This document shows, piece after piece, positions 1 through 15,204 of a stretch of DNA of 64,000 nt (its first letter is position 1; each line of letters begins with the position of its first letter). The notes beneath the pieces are model-generated. The model was not told where the DNA came from. It was given only the letters and a program-made list of their open reading frames with translations, and did no database searches. The DNA is from Gymnogyps californianus (taxonomy: Eukaryota > Chordata > Aves > Accipitriformes > Cathartidae). The stretch is from assembly GCF_018139145.2 (NCBI RefSeq), contig NC_059476.1:5307501-5371500 (forward strand). The letters run 5' to 3'. The position numbers and the translations under genes were made by a program.

Positions 1-3000
1 AAAAGAGATTAATGACTGATGCACCAAACAGGCCCCTTCCTACAGCAAGAGTTTTGCCTGAGTGAGAAGTAAAGGCGAGAGCATGTCGTACATTCATGGG
101 GTTATTCGTTAAACTCCTTTAAAGGAAACATCTATGAATTTCTTCTTTCACCCAAGAACGCTCAATTACTGGAGTGACTGACGTCCCTGCATCGGACAGC
201 AGCAAAGAGTTACCAAATGCAATTAGCAGTCGTCCTCAGACAGATCCAGGGAGAGGAGGGCAGCGAGGAGGGTGCAGGAGCTGATTGCAGGGGATCAGAA
301 TCATTCAGATAATAGGATGGAAGTGCTACTGGGACATGCGGTCCCAGTCCCGTTTTCAGAGGAAGACCCAGCTCACACCACTGCCAGCCTCATGCCTAAA
401 AGGTCACAGCCACAGATTCTGCCTGAATCCCACCTGGGTGCAAGACCTTGAGACTAAGTGACAAAGTAGGAAAGCAAAAATTGAAGAAAGAGCATTTTCC
501 AGAGCATTGCACAGCATGATAACATTCCTGACATATGAAACTTTGATTATTATGCTAGCTTTCAAAAAGAAACCAAAACCACCGAAGGCCTCATACTGTA
601 CCCTTCCCACTGCTCAGTCCTACTCACCCGTTCTGTACCAGGTTCACCAAGGCAGTGGCAGCACCCAGCAAATCTTCTGAAAGTCCTCAGGTGCAGTCAC
701 AATTTTGGAGGAGTCTTCCTAAAATATTCCGGGAGTCTAAAAGAAAACCGAAGACATGCCGCAAGAGACCCCAAGCCTCGACAAGCCTCGACTCCAGCTT
801 TGCTGAACATACTCCTGTCATCAAAACAACGCAACCTCTTTTTTAAAAAATGTTTTATAACCCCAGGGATGGTTAAATTGCATCTTGACTTGTTCTCTGC
901 TGCCGGGAAGGGAGCTCACCCTCCTCTAGCTGGCAGCAAATTGGGGGGCTTCCTGCCTGCAGAGACCCTCCAGCTCCTGAGTTTGGTGGCTGGGACCCCG
1001 GGCTGCCTTCTGCTCCCTCTAAGCCAAAGGAGCCGTGCCGGTGGCCTGGTGATCCCATGGGGTACAGAGCCACCCTGCCGGGATCCCGTGTCACAGGTTA
1101 TGGCCAGCTCAGTCCCGGGCTCGATGGGGACGGCTGATGGAAGGATCGCTGCCTCCTCTCCAATCTGCTGTTCAGATCTACTCGACAACTGGCTGAAAGC
1201 CATTATTGCCCTAACTGTTGCTTATTTTTAAGTAATACAGCTGCTCTGCACAATCCTAACCACCTTTTTGATTGTTCATTAGGGACCTGCAATACTCTTG
1301 GTTTATTCCATTTAAACCTGGATTTAACTAACAGTAGTTATGTGCCCCATCACCTCTTCATTATTAGACTGAATCGCTTCCTAAGGACCAAATCATGCAG
1401 AGTCTCGCAGTTTCTGCGAGGCGCCGGGCACCCTCTCTTCTCATCCATTTCACTTAGGCAGCCACTTTCAATGGAAATTGATGGCATGCTCGGGCTGGAC
1501 GAGTCCTCAGCCGCCATTCAGATTCTGCATTCAAAATCTTCATTTGCGGCAAACAATGATGCCCGTGACTCTGCTTAATGCAAGTTAATGTCCGCATGAT
1601 CATCAAGGAATGAAGGCATAATAAGGGATCAATAATCGTGATGATCTAAGTAATGGTTTCGAAATATTTAACCAGAGGCAACAATTAAGGTTCTTTTGAT
1701 GTTGCAAACTTAAAGCTTGTGGTCTTGAATCCGAGTCAAGTGTTTAGCCTTAATGATTGTACAAGTTTCCCTAAATGATGCTTCCCCCGGCTCAAGCTCA
1801 GCTACCTACAGAGCCAGCACAGAAACAAAAAATCACACTTCGAAAATCATGTGAAATTACAATCAGCTTTTCTCCTTTGCTAGCTTCTTGCCACTTTTAA
1901 ACAGTGCTAAACTAAAGATAAAATTTATGATTTAACTCGCATGATAGCAAGCCATTAAATGATTCCCAAGGAAATTTTGGATCAAGTGGACTTGCGTTTT
2001 ATAAAGCATAAAGACCTGCCAGCATTCCTCAGCTGATGGGGGCTGAAATGTTATTGGGCTTTTTGGCTTTGTTTTTCTGCGTGGTATTCAGATTTTGGAA
2101 GTGAAGGAGAGTATTTGCTTGCTGATAGCCTGAATTCCTCTGAGATACAAATCTCTGTCTCTTGGAGAATGATAAAAGAAGTCAGGCAGGGTATTGTATA
2201 CCATCTTGCATTAAGAAAAACTCGGAGGTTTAAGGCCATCTGTATTTAAATCCAAGGACAGATGAGACATTTAAATTTTAGTAGCACTCAGTTATATACT
2301 TGACATAGAGAAATGGCTGCAATCCTTTTTATCAGGCTGGAGAATAGGCATTAAATGACAAAATATTAGTCAGGCCATAGATCCACGAAACCTATAAGTT
2401 CTGCAGCAGCTTCATTAAATCTGTTTTTTATCAGAGGGGAGAGAAGGGTCTGGTATAACATTGCCAGTGTTTGAGGCATTGGGCTTATAGAGGATCGCTG
2501 CCAGATACTTCATCCATCTGTCTATTTTCATATTTATTGTTTTACCAATCACTTTATTCATCCATCTGTTCATCTGTGTAAACCCATTTTTTTAAATTTT
2601 AATTTTTATTTATAGACTGACCTTAATAAACTCTCCTCAAGTACCGCGTGTTTATCACTGTCATGGATGAAAACGTTATTAATGACAGGAGGGCTGAGCA
2701 GGGAAGACGACTGCCCTTTAAATTCCTTTTCAGCTGACTGGACCGCAGCAACTCAGCTGGGTGGAGGTGGCTGGATCGATAAGGTCGGAGTTCAGTCACT
2801 GGTCCCATCTCCTCTATCATCCCCATCACTGCCAGCTAACGATGCCTGCAGGTGGAGCGGGGGCACTTGGCTACCTTTATGAATTGCCTCGCTCCGTAGC
2901 GAAGGCTTTTCCACCCTGTAGGAAAAGCTGTGGGTAGCTCGGGATATTTATTTTGAAATGTATACAAGGGAAGACACGGATGTCAATACAAGAAAAGCAG

Positions 3001-6000
3001 CCCGGTGTGTTTAGAGTGAATGTCGCTGGCTCCTAGTGCAGCGCTGGCACCGTGGGGTTCAGCTCTTCCAGGGAAATTCTGATTAAACGTAAATAAGGGG
3101 TGCGCCGGTCGTTAAATGCTTGCCGCATCACATGAAGGAATGAGAGGTGAGTTAGTTTTCAGCACGTAGTCGCTAGCGCCGTACCTTCAATCCAACTACT
3201 TAAACTGCCTTAATTGCCAGGAATCCAGGGCGGATAACCACGACATTGCAAATGCCTCTGGATTTGCCCGCAACAGCCGGGGCTTCGATACCTACGCCTG
3301 GTTTGGGCAGCAATAGATGTATTTCTTTTCGCAGGTGCGTAACTCATAACGCAGTTCAGAAAATGCCATTTATTACTACTAATCATGTCCTCCTTTAATT
3401 GCCAACAGCAAAATGGATGATTGTGACATTGAAAGTAGAAGGTGGTGAGAGTATCTCGAAGTACCTCAAAATTATACACCCATGGATTAAGAGTGTTTCA
3501 AATTTATGATAGGTAATAGTCACAAGGTGGCTATAAATGCTTTACAGGTTCACTTAGTTGACATAAGGTCTAACCTTGCCGCAAAAATACATTTTTATTC
3601 TGCTGACTTAAAGCAGATTTGACAAATACTCTCCAGGATAACTCAAGCCTCACGTTTTATCTTTGGTTGGCCTAGGTGCCGTTTGCGACGGAGTTTTGCA
3701 GTGAAAGATGTAGCTGTGAGGCTGGGGACATTCCCCTCATGGCTTCATCTCACCTCCCAGCTCATTAGAAGCCTTGGATTCCTGCCTGGGATTTTATTTT
3801 GACATCAGAGGTGTAAATCAAGTCATAAACATATTTAAACTAATGTTGTTGAAAATCCGTAATTCTGACAGGGAAATGAGCAACAAAAAGTGCATATAAT
3901 ATTTGGTGACATGTAATTTTAACTTCATCCAGTCTCTTTGCTTTTGAGACATTGTTACCTGCAGGATAAGGCAATAAAATAAGGATGTACAAGAATGTGT
4001 CAAATGTAGGGCTTCCCTAAATTACACTCTGAGGCACAGATTAATACATTTAATACATTCCAGTCATGAGTGAAGTACTTATAGCAGAACAACTGCTCCT
4101 TCAGTGATATCATTCACTGGAATGAACTACAGCTAACAGTGACAAGCTGGAAAAATGCCCCCACTTTTCAAACTGTACAAATGGCATTTGGACACAGTAA
4201 CTCAAAACTGGACACTTCATTTCAAGTTTAAAGCTAGTGGTCCAGTCAAAAGCTATTACTCCATCTTCTTTATTTGTAGTCCATGCTTTTGTGCTCTTTA
4301 AGAATCAAATAAATACTGGTGTAATGGTTAGCAACTGCCAGTTCAACGAAAAATACTGCTAAATTCACCAATAAGTCTTTTTTCTACACACACAAATTTA
4401 TGACATAAGAACTGAACCCATTCCTGTTACAATGTCTGGATAGTTTTTTAATGTAGAGGGAGACTCACTTTAGTGATAAGAGTTTAAACCTCAACTACTT
4501 TTTCCTTCTTTCTGGATCATACATCTAGATAGAGAAGAGCGTGAAATAAACGACCGGTGCGTGTAAGCCAAGGTGCACTGAGCTGGCCCGTTCTCAGCTC
4601 CATCAATCCGGCAGAGGCCAGATCTCCGTAGCTCTGCGGCCTCTTGCACCGACTACTCCTTCCCTTTTGCATTTGCACCGAATGAAAAGAGATTATTTAA
4701 ACCCCGATGCAAGATCTGCCCCTCCTCTGCGTTATTTTAAGACCTTGATGGAGGAGGGGAGGAGACCGAGCTGGGTACAAGCTCACTAGATGCTTCCTCC
4801 TTGTCACTTCTGTACCATCCTCTTTGATCCACTGTTTGCAAGTCCCTCTCCCTGGAAGGGACATCCCAAGCCTCCCACCCTGCCCCACCGCTGGCTAGAT
4901 AATAGTTAGATCGCAGTCTGTGGTCACCACAAGACCTCCTGCTACCACGCGTGCCCGTGCAAAGGGAGGGAGCAGCGCTACCCTTTGACCGAGGAGGACT
5001 TCGTACAGAAACAAGAGGTTGCCCAGGGAATGGGGCTGGTTGCTTTCCATTCGTTGTAGCACCACGAGCAGGCTTCAGGGCTTGAGTTTTCAGTTCCTGC
5101 TTTGATCTGCCTGTACAAAATAACCGCTGCTGACAGGTACAAGGCTTGAGCTCCTCCGTAGCAATCAGCACGTGCATCATACCCCGAGAGAAATCTCTCC
5201 TGCATCCCCACACAACTACCCCATTAGGGGCTACGAGGGTGTTTGTGAATTAATGCTTATTCCAGACAATGTCTGTGCTAAAAAAATGCATTATTAGGTG
5301 CCACATCACACCTGGAGGAACACTTACGGATCTGGGCGTTAGGCTAGTAATTGTGCTAAACTTCTGAAACTGGCTGATGCGAGACCTAAGCGGGGATGGT
5401 GTGATGAAGGGCTAAATATTCATGCTGTCCAAGTGCCACGTCTTCTCTCCAGTTAGCCTTTTTACAGTGTGCTGCATTAAATGCTACAGTAAAACAAGAA
5501 CCTAATACCCACTGCAGGGAACAGCGGATTCGTTTCTAAAAGGAGAAAAACTCACAGCCTAACACTTCTTCAGAAAAGTACACCAATGTGCTTCTCCGAA
5601 CTCATGAGGTTACTTTCAGCTTGTTTTGGGGAAGACAAGGAACTAAACCACAAGTAATTCTGGATTTTCTAAATACATTGGTTTTGTTCTCCAGCTTCCC
5701 CAGGTAGTGATTATAATCCCGTTCCTTTTTGTCACTGATATTTGCAGCTAGAAGCCTTAAAAATATGGGGCTGTTCTCAGGTTTCTTTTCCACGAGTGCA
5801 GGCTCTGCAGTGATCCCATCATCAGAAGACCCGTGGTATCTGAAACACTCAAGAAAAAGTGTCTGGAAACAGAAATTATTTTAATTTCCACAGAAAGGAC
5901 TTACATTTTCTTTTATTCAGTTTCTTAGAGATACTGATGCTGAGATGAACAAGGATTTTATGATGTTCTAAGTAATCTCATTTGGTGTCATAATTACATC

Positions 6001-9000
6001 TTGATTAATTCTATCCACATGGAAAATCATGAGTTTTTTTCCTTTTTTCTTATCTGCAGGGTACATTTTAAAGATTTTGTATTAACTGCAAGTAATGCGA
6101 GTTGGGAAGAACTGTGATAGTCTGCAAACAAAGCACCTTTAGTGACTGAGAAGGAATAAATGACAGGTATAACAGGGGCAGGATTGTCCCCCCTGATCTC
6201 TGCATTGACATTATGAGAATACAAAGACCCTGGAAGCTATTGTGCAGAAAAAAGTAGGCTGCTAATACACATACCTCTGCCACCTCACCTCTTCCACTGC
6301 TGGCATCGAACACAGGTCTGTTTGTATCTTTCCTTGTCGGAGAGAAGCTCCTTAGGATTTGCTGCATGTTGAATGAGACATCAGAGCTTAGCAGCCCCAG
6401 CCCTGCAGCATCCAGTGGGACGCATGCCCCATGCACCGTAACTCGCTTTTGAAATGACAGGCTGGAAGACTGGGACTCCTGTAGGTTTTCTAAAATCATT
6501 TAAGATTATTTTAATCCTTTTACCTTGGCCGGCTGACAGCACTTTTTGACATTTAGCTGGTGGTCTAAAAAAGTAAAATTTTCATTTCCTAAGCATGCAG
6601 ACTAGTAAGTTGTTCTCCTGAGTTCGGAGCTGCAAAGAGAAGTATGAGAAACCATGCAGGGCTGCAGGAGGTAGCTTCTACCTGCCCGTGCCAGTTCGCT
6701 GCAATGCAGCTCCAACAGTGCTGAATTCCCCAGCACTGGCAAAGTCTGCCCTTACCGAAAGCACTCACAACTTGTTCCTGGAAGTTTCGACATGGCCTTC
6801 GTCCCCTAGTGATCTGTACGAGAACGAGAGAGTGCAGGACCTTGTGGCATGAGTCCCAAGGAAGAGGAAGGGCTGTGGATACGCAGAAAAATCCTCACAA
6901 TTAAAATTCATTTGAAAAAACAGAATTGTTCTCTCTTTTCCTTTCCCTCCCTGCCATTCTCTCCTGTGAAACAGCTTCACAGCGAGGAACCTACTATTGG
7001 CCATTGCACATCATTAATTTTAGAATCATTTCTCTTCTGTTGCATCTTATGGTCCTGCGTTACACTACATAATATTGTCATCCCAGCATAGGAAACATCG
7101 CCTATTTCAAGCATAACACTACAGACCAGAGTTACTCAGTCTAAGAGAGACCTAAACTAGTCATCACAGAGCAGTGCAGGAGTGGAGCTGACATATAGAT
7201 ACGCAGTCGTGAAAATACATCGTGGATGAGAGACGTTGTTTTATGTGAAGGGACTGGGCGTGCAGGCAATAGCTCTGAAGCTTGGAGATTTCTCAGCAGT
7301 GTCTTGCTTAGAAATCTAAATTTTAAGATTAAAACCCAACCCTATTAAGGTATAGTTCACAGTATTTTAGAACTATATGGAGGACTCAACAGTTCATATC
7401 TTTGATAGGCTTATGACAGAGGATACATTTAGTTTTACCTGTTTCAGCACCAGTGAGTCCATGAATAGACTTCACTGTTTATTGACTGCACTGAAGGCTT
7501 TGGCCACTGGAAGAGTTCGCACATGCCGGCGTCTGCAGCCTAGCCAGGCAGAGCTTACGGTGGCAGGGAGGAGAACATTCAAACCTGAAGCCCAGACTAA
7601 CTGAACGGAGGCCTGCAGCGTGTATTACACATAACGGGGCTTTGGATTCAGCCTGGCAGAGAGCAGGGCCAAGCAGACACCACCATTCACTGCAGCTGCA
7701 GGACCAATTCTTAGGCGACTCATCTGACTTTACTCGCAGGAACAAAGCATTTTCACGAGAGCAAGCAAGAGGATGCAGGGCTAGGGATGTTTTTTTACAA
7801 GTACGCTGCTTCTGCTCACCAATTTTTCTTAAAAATAACCTAGACACAGGTTTACATTAGTCCACATCCAATCCTAACTCAGCTTGTAAACACTTGGAAG
7901 CAGAACTCTTTTTTTTTTTTTGCTTTTACCCAGATAACTGGGTTTTGAATGCATCTTGTACAATGGGCCACAGCTAGGGATCCCAGATCAATACAAATAA
8001 GAATGAAAAATAACACTATGTTCTAAATTGCTATGACTAATTCATTGTATCAGTAATACAAAAAACCAATTCAATCCATATTGCAGGATTTTATCAGTGG
8101 CCAAGTACCAAGTCAAAATTTTACTAGTGTCTGCCTGCTTTTCCATGGAATAATAGCAAAATGTGTTTCCAATTCTGATTTTGACTCATTAAATCCTGTT
8201 GACAAAATCATTTAAGAATTAAGTGAAATCCTTTTCAGAAGAACTCTCCTCACGGTGCACACATGGGAAGCAGCCCTCGAATATGTCGCTCTTGGAAAAC
8301 CCAACACGACGTTAGGAGACCCGATACTCCTGCTGCAGCGCCTGTGCGGAATATGGACCACAGAGTAAACCGACAAAATAATTGGATTATACATGCACAA
8401 TTCAAACTTCCAGTTACTGGGTGCTTTCTTGCTCCTGGTTTCCACAGAAAAGTCAGTTTTTTGTTCCTTAAGTCCTTGTACTGCTTATTTACATATGAAA
8501 AGGTAAGTTTATAAAAGAGCTTTCCTATTTTACTACATCTAATAGTTAATAATTTAAATCTGTAGCCATTATCATCATATAGATTGACACAAATGGCATA
8601 TGGATCATTCTGGGGATGAGGGTTAGTTTCTTTTAAGAGCGAATTGTTTTAGTTTTTGCAGGAAATTAATCAGGGGAATGGGCTTTGTGGAGCATGGAGC
8701 AAATCTAATCTGTTCTTTGTTCAAATTTGCCTTGCTCCAATTCCTAGCAATTGTAGACAACATGCTCTTTTGTTCGGGAGCCACTTGTTACATGCATAAT
8801 TAGAGACTGCAGTAGCTGTGTTTAAAGAAAAACTGTTTTCCAATGTAATGTGTGATCTTGATAATAGTATTTTCATCAAAGGTAGCAATTACATTCATTA
8901 AGCTGGGACTGGCAAGGCAGCAAGGAAATTAAGTGGAAGGTGAATAAAAAGCTCCCCGTTTCTTTTTAAAATCTCTGTCTCTTTATAAGTTGAAATGCAC

Positions 9001-11800
9001 CATGTTGAGCTGCAAACTGGAAAATACATACTGAATATAAAAAAAAAGAAAGAAAGAAAAAAATAAAGTCCTCCTTAACCTTTCTGAATAATGATCCAGA
9101 AGATATCCTAGGGACACCTACTATAGATGCACTTTTCAAATTAAAGGGCTTTATTCTACATTAATTTCTTATGCAAGTTTTAAACGAGCTCAACATATGA
9201 TTCAGGTCTCTAAAGGCTCCAGGGCTCTCCAGGATTAATTCACTGTTCTTTTCACACATAAATTAATTGTTTTGTGTTCTCAAAAACAGCAAACAGCACA
9301 TAAATCAACCAGTTTAGAAAAGATGCAAGGCTGGTACCTTTTGCAAATCACTGAAGTTCGCTATTTACACTTCATTATTATAATATGTAACTTTTAAAGG
9401 GAAAGCTGGAAAAGTAGGACATATGTTGTTAATTCTAAGCGGATTTCTTGAGTGCATAACTCATTTTAGCAATTTGATTCCTTGAAAGACAAAAGTTGCG
9501 GAGCACTGAAAAGCCATTCTTCCAGCACTCTATTTTTCCCAGTTAATAATTCAATTACACATCACTAATGTATTTGCAAACATTCCCACGTAAAAATAGC
9601 TAGTTGTGGGGGGGGTTTCCCCTTTTTTTTGCCTTAAGCCTTGTAAGAGTGAGATTCACAGATGGAAAAATGTGAAAATCTAAAGACGTGAGCCCCGGAG
9701 CCCCGGGAGGGCTGTGCCCAGCCTGCAGCCTCCCCCAGGCACTCCTGCTGAGCACGCACACAGGAATCTCATTTTTTAACTCCAAAATGTACTCCTGTTT
9801 TTTTCTTTCCAGGCACTGTATCGCAGGTTGAGAAGTGTGTGGGGGGGAAGCGGGTCCATCCCCTCGTACCTCTGCCCTGTGTGGACAGCCAGGGCAGCAC
9901 ACCATTGCAGAGAAGTGGTTACTTCAGATGAGGGCTGAGCCCTTAGTTTGCATGTAGGCAAAACACCCTCGGCAAGCGTCAGCCAAAGCAGGCGACACTC
10001 GCAGCAAGTGGGGCAAGTTTAATTTACAAGCACTTACAGCAGGACAGGTACCGAGAAGCAGGCGATGGCAGGTACCGTGCTCCCTCCTGGACAGGGATGC
10101 CCCAGCGCACTCTCATCTCGAGGCAAGAGAGAAAACTGAAGCCAGAACCTGGCTATCCGTAACCCCCAAAATAAGCGTTTCTCCCTCTGCCCTTCCCAGA
10201 AATAGAATATGAAACCACAGCATCTTGGCCAAATTGGAATTTGCATAGTTCTGCGAAGCATTTCCTTCAGTTAGGAATGATTTAATTATTCTTCACTTCC
10301 TCTTCTAGAAATCATTCCTGGATAATGAGGTTAGCATAGAGCAGATATGTTTCAGTGAAGAAATAGATGTAATTCAGTGCCAGAAGGCTTTTACAGTTTA
10401 AAAAAAAAAAGATTTTTGGACACTTCTAAATAGAAGCAGCAGTATAGAGAAGGTTGGCTATTAAATTACAATAGCCTGAGACACCAGATCATCGGGTGCT
10501 TTAACCCGGTGCTGCGTCAGCCCCCTGAAGAATTAGAGGACAACCACAACCGTCTTGCGGCCCAGATTCTTGCACAAGGGTAACAAGGCACATTTTAAAT
10601 AATTATTAAATAATGACAAGCTATATTACCTCCAGATAATTGTTTATCTCTGCAAATTGAATCACCGAAGTCAAACTACAGTGGAGCTAAAATACTCCTA
10701 GCATAAAATGGAAGACCTATGGCTGCACCCTACTTTGGACCTTGGAAACTGTGAATCCTGCATGGCAGTCAAATATATTTTATGACAAACAGCTTGCTGA
10801 ATCTAGCTTTTATGATTCAAGCAACAATCAAAATAACCTGCCATATCAATCAAATGTAGACGTTGCTGCAGTTAAACTGAGAAAATTATTTTCTTTTTAA
10901 AGCTTGATTGGACAGACACTGAGAAGACCTAAGTCATTTGGAATTTAAGAAGGGAGCATAACAGTTTGTGTTTGGTAAAAATCATACAGTGGAACATAAG
11001 GAATTTTTCTCTGAATATGAGGAAAACAAGACTATGAACGTAAATAGACCCTTCATATCATATAATCATCTTCTAGTACATAATAGGGAGTCACAAAACA
11101 TTTTCAAAGTTCAAAAAGTGCCTAAGCTGAAAAAAGTGCTTTGCCTCAATTCTTAGGGGAACAATTGGAGCAAATGCTGCATTTGGTGTGTAAACATCCT
11201 CTGTCACAGGAACAGAATGCCTAACGTTTTCTTTCCTAAAAGAAGCAGCATCAGCTTTTTCACTAAAACACATTTGCTCCGTACCAATTGTATCTTCAAC
11301 AGCTCCATTAACAAAACAAGTTCTATGGAGCCTTTCAGTATTTAACTACATTTCCAGAACCTTAATTTCTGGATTATTCCTCGAGTATTTTTAGGTCAGT
11401 TTAGCAGAGTTGACACAAAGCTGTTCTCTATGAGATAAAATGCAAAAAAAAAAAGGTAAAACGTTGTGCCTACAACTTAGTATCATTTCAAAGCTGGCTT
11501 TTTCGCTTCAGCTGGTCCTTTAGCCAGTGTTGGGTGCACGATACAGTGACTCACTCCATAAACAAAGTTATATCAGCTAATACTTTTTAGCATAAATAAG
11601 GTCTGCAGCTTCTGGGACTCTTCACCTTTCACACTTTCTACTTTTTGTACCCCTACAGAAAAACAAAAAATATCCAGAGAAGCTAGTGTCTTTCTAAAAT
11701 GTAATTATCATGTCTTTGGGTACCATCTAAACAAAGGCAGAAAAACTCAGCAACACAGTATCAAATTAAAACTGGATGACTGCTCTGGTTATATTGAAAA

Positions 11801-11835
11801 ATTTGCATTTAATTTGCATCTTTAGGATGCAAATT
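11801..11835. promoter_or_regulatory. Three POU octamer motifs, two as a perfect inverted repeat
   Basis: ATTTGCAT occurs at 11801-11808 and 11812-11819, and its reverse complement ATGCAAAT at 11827-11834. The last two lie in a perfect inverted repeat with 10-bp arms (11811-11820 and 11826-11835) around a 5-bp spacer. ATGCAAAT is the classical binding site of POU-domain (Oct) factors, so the element can be read as a compact POU-factor platform. Its target and activity are unknown. Confidence 0.55.
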
Positions 11836-14800
11836 AGCGAACAGAAAAATCTTGCAGCATGTCCTAGAAAACAATTCAGGCCCAAAATATCTAAGACACT
11901 TGCAGCAAACTTAATGTGATGTAAAAGGATGATCAGAAAACTATTCTGTTCCTCTGACAAGTGGGTCATCGCTTAAAAGTCTTGGCTGAATGTTCGTAAG
12001 AGAAGGCAGGAAACAACCCCTCGACCAGGAGAACACCAGCTCTGGATGTGTGTGTCAGAGCTTCTTGTGTCCTATGAAGTGGAAACCCAACCAGAGTCCT
12101 TTCTGCAGGCTCCAAAATGGAAACTTTCCAAAACCGAATCAATCAAACTATGGCACCCAGAGAGGCAGGGGATACAAACTCAACATGAACCCATCATATT
12201 GCAGCTCCGCTCTTCCCTTCCTTCTCTCTACAGTAGGAAAAAAAGTCGTCTCATAGCTGGAAAACATTAAGACATTTCTTGATCTGCCAACTTGCATTTG
12301 GCTCTAGACCAAACAAGCAGTAACGCTCCGTTTCAGCTCTTCCCACCGATAAGCACTTTCCCACCGTGACCCTGCAGCCATCGTTACAGATGAACCAGAG
12401 CTCATTTTAAGTCCTGCTAATGTCTGCAAGGTGACTTCTCTCCTCTGTTGAACGTACCCAAAGCACTCCAGCCCTGCCTTATCTGGCGATTTACAACAGA
12501 TGTTTTTAAAACTGTCACTAATTGTGACAATGGCTTGTGTAACACTCCAAACAGATTGTAAGACCTCCAGGTCCAGCTGGTTAGGGAGCAGAATTTAATT
12601 TCAGTCCATATATGCTAATTTCCTGGTTAGGTGACCCCCAAATACACAAACTAGCAATGTGGAAGTTGGGGATTTATTGCTGTATTTTAGGTTTTCCTGT
12701 TGCTATTCAAATTTTTTTTTATGTAAGAGAGTGGTTACAGCTTGTAATAGCTTTCCTTTCTTCAGAGATCCCTGCAAAATGTTTGATGAACATATTTTTC
12801 TGCATGTTCAGAAGTCCTCATTGTGTGTAGTAAATAAATCCAGTTCTGAAAGTGCTGGTTACTTGGCTATTGAGACACAGTTTTCTGTCAGGTGGGGAGT
12901 GCTTTTTCTTTAGGATCTTTTGTGAAGTCACCATGAGATTTTTTTTTTATATGTAGAGTCCTCCAGTATTAGTAGCTCTACAGCTACTAAGACACAGAGG
13001 AAGAATAGTTTCAGAAAGATGTAACTCCAAATGATCTTGAAAGACAGAAGAATATATAAAAATGCTATTATTGCCTATTGAGACTGTACACATTTTTGAT
13101 TTATATTTTAAAATATTTTATCAAAAAAATGTTACATTGTACATTGCATGTTCTTTTGAACATTAATATACCAATACGAATCAACATTTGAATGCTCTGA
13201 TCTATGAAACAAGCTATTAGAAAACACACTGGTTAGTTCTAGTTACCTAATGTATTAGACAGTTATTGCACACGAACAGAATATTTTTAGAGGATAATAA
13301 ACGCCAAGATTTCAAAGCAGCTTAATAATGTCTCTAGTATCAGATAATGAGAAATTCCCTCAATGCCGCTAAGCTGGACTTTGTTAATTATAGCAACTGA
13401 TCTTACAACTGGCATATTTAACTGAAATAATGATTGTAAATCCTATTTGTTAGCCTGGAACTCTGGATTCACTACGCACTGCTGTTTGACTGTCTCTGGT
13501 GTGGGCTCGGAAAGAACTCTTGCTTCCTCTCACCTGTGTGTACAATCAACCACGCTACGTAACTCTAGACAGTCAACTCCAGAAGAGTAAGCCTTCTAGC
13601 CATGTCCCCTCACCTGGACCTAGACCAAGGAGCTACCCTTCAGAGAAGACAACTCCTTGGGAAACACTCTGCAACGACTGTACTTCAATACAACAAAAAA
13701 TGACAAATTGTGTGAAAATTCTTTGGGAATCATACAATACATATTCATCTGCCCGTCAGCTCTCACTTGATTTGTGCCTCCACCAACAGTTTGCACTGTG
13801 ATAACGTAACAGGTAAATATTTATGAAGTATTTGTGGTAGCTGTTAACTACTTTCACGTAATTCTCTTAGGAGAAGATCTATCACATTGGTACACTGAAA
13901 ACATTCTGGGGTTGAGGAAAAACATTTCTTCAGCTTTCATGTATCCAGTAAGCAAGCTCAGGAAAGTCAGACAGCTGCTTTCGAAGCAGACTGTGTTTCA
14001 AATTGAGCTTAGCTTGGTAGGAAGAACTCGAAATGTGTCTCTCACCAAAAGATTTCCAAATGGAAATACAATAACATGTTAATTAGAAAATTCTTTACAC
14101 AGCAAAAGGCTCCCAATGAACAATTACTTTATATTTCACATAAGCCTTTTCTAACACAATCTTTATATGGGGAAAAGAAAATATGGAAGAAAGAACAACA
14201 GCATAGAAAACATCATATAAAATGTTGTATTTGAGTATTTCCCAAGTAGCGATTAAACCTTTCTGTGGAAATCTGCCTCAGACCTTTATCACAAACCAGA
14301 ATAAAACTAAAGAAACCTGACAGATGATATAGTCATTCTTTCCCAGTACAAAAATTGCAAGATCTGAGAAAAATTTTAAATGACAGATTATTAGAGAACC
14401 ATCACCTGATATACAAGATTAGCATTGTATCAAGTCAAATATCAAATTCAGGCACTTTTTAATACATTCTCAATACAGGTCTCTTCTCCTAACCGGGGAA
14501 GCCCAAATGCAACATTTGATACTGAAAATGCCGTTCCAGGGCAATAGCCTAGATTGACTGCGCTGATTAAGGGCATATAAAGGGAAAACTCACTAATATA
14601 AATACATACTGAGTATAAAGCAGCTTTGAGTCCTGTCATTAGCACAGAAAGCCTCACAGCATTCACAACGCCAGCTCTGCAGCCCTACGCGTACTGGTGC
14701 AGCCAGCCGCCATCAACAGTCCTGCGCCCACAGCGCCAAACGTAGAAATGCAATTTATGACAATCCATAAACGCCTGTCCCAAACTGAACAGGGGGAGCG

Positions 14801-15204
14801 GAGCGCAGGCAGCTCTTAACAGCTCCTGGACAACGGCACAGCACATCTTATTGCTAAACCAACATCTGCATTTAGTGCAGCAATGGAATCAGACTTAAGG
14901 GGATGAAACAAGTTAACTCTTCCCAGAATCAACGACCAGAATACCTAATGTTTTCCACAGTGGTACGTGACCTTTTAAAACAACGATGAAAGAAACTCAG
15001 TGGTTATAATTCATTTGTGCGCATATTCCTCCACAGAATTTTGTGGACAAAAATCAAATACAATACATACATTTCTTTCAAAAGTTATTGTGTACAGAAT
15101 ACAGCATATAGAACTGAGAGACGTGAAATATTTGCAGCTGTAACATTAGTTAAAGGCTTGACTTTGCTTTTCTGAGAAGAACTGTTGAGTAGCTGATGAG
15201 GCTG

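Noticed and set aside
800..1231. 143-codon plus-strand frame
   Set aside because: No recognisable domain, no splice context; a comparable frame is open on the opposite strand.
4737..5213. 158-codon minus-strand frame
   Set aside because: The translation is irregular with no domain or splice context.
6068..6499. 143-codon minus-strand frame with a GTATGT donor-like site at 6274
   Set aside because: No family recognised, no convincing acceptor and no second exon; within chance for this length.
13148..13163. Inverted repeat ATGTTCTTTTGAACAT
   Set aside because: The half-sites face the wrong way for a steroid response element and 6-bp arms are expected by chance.
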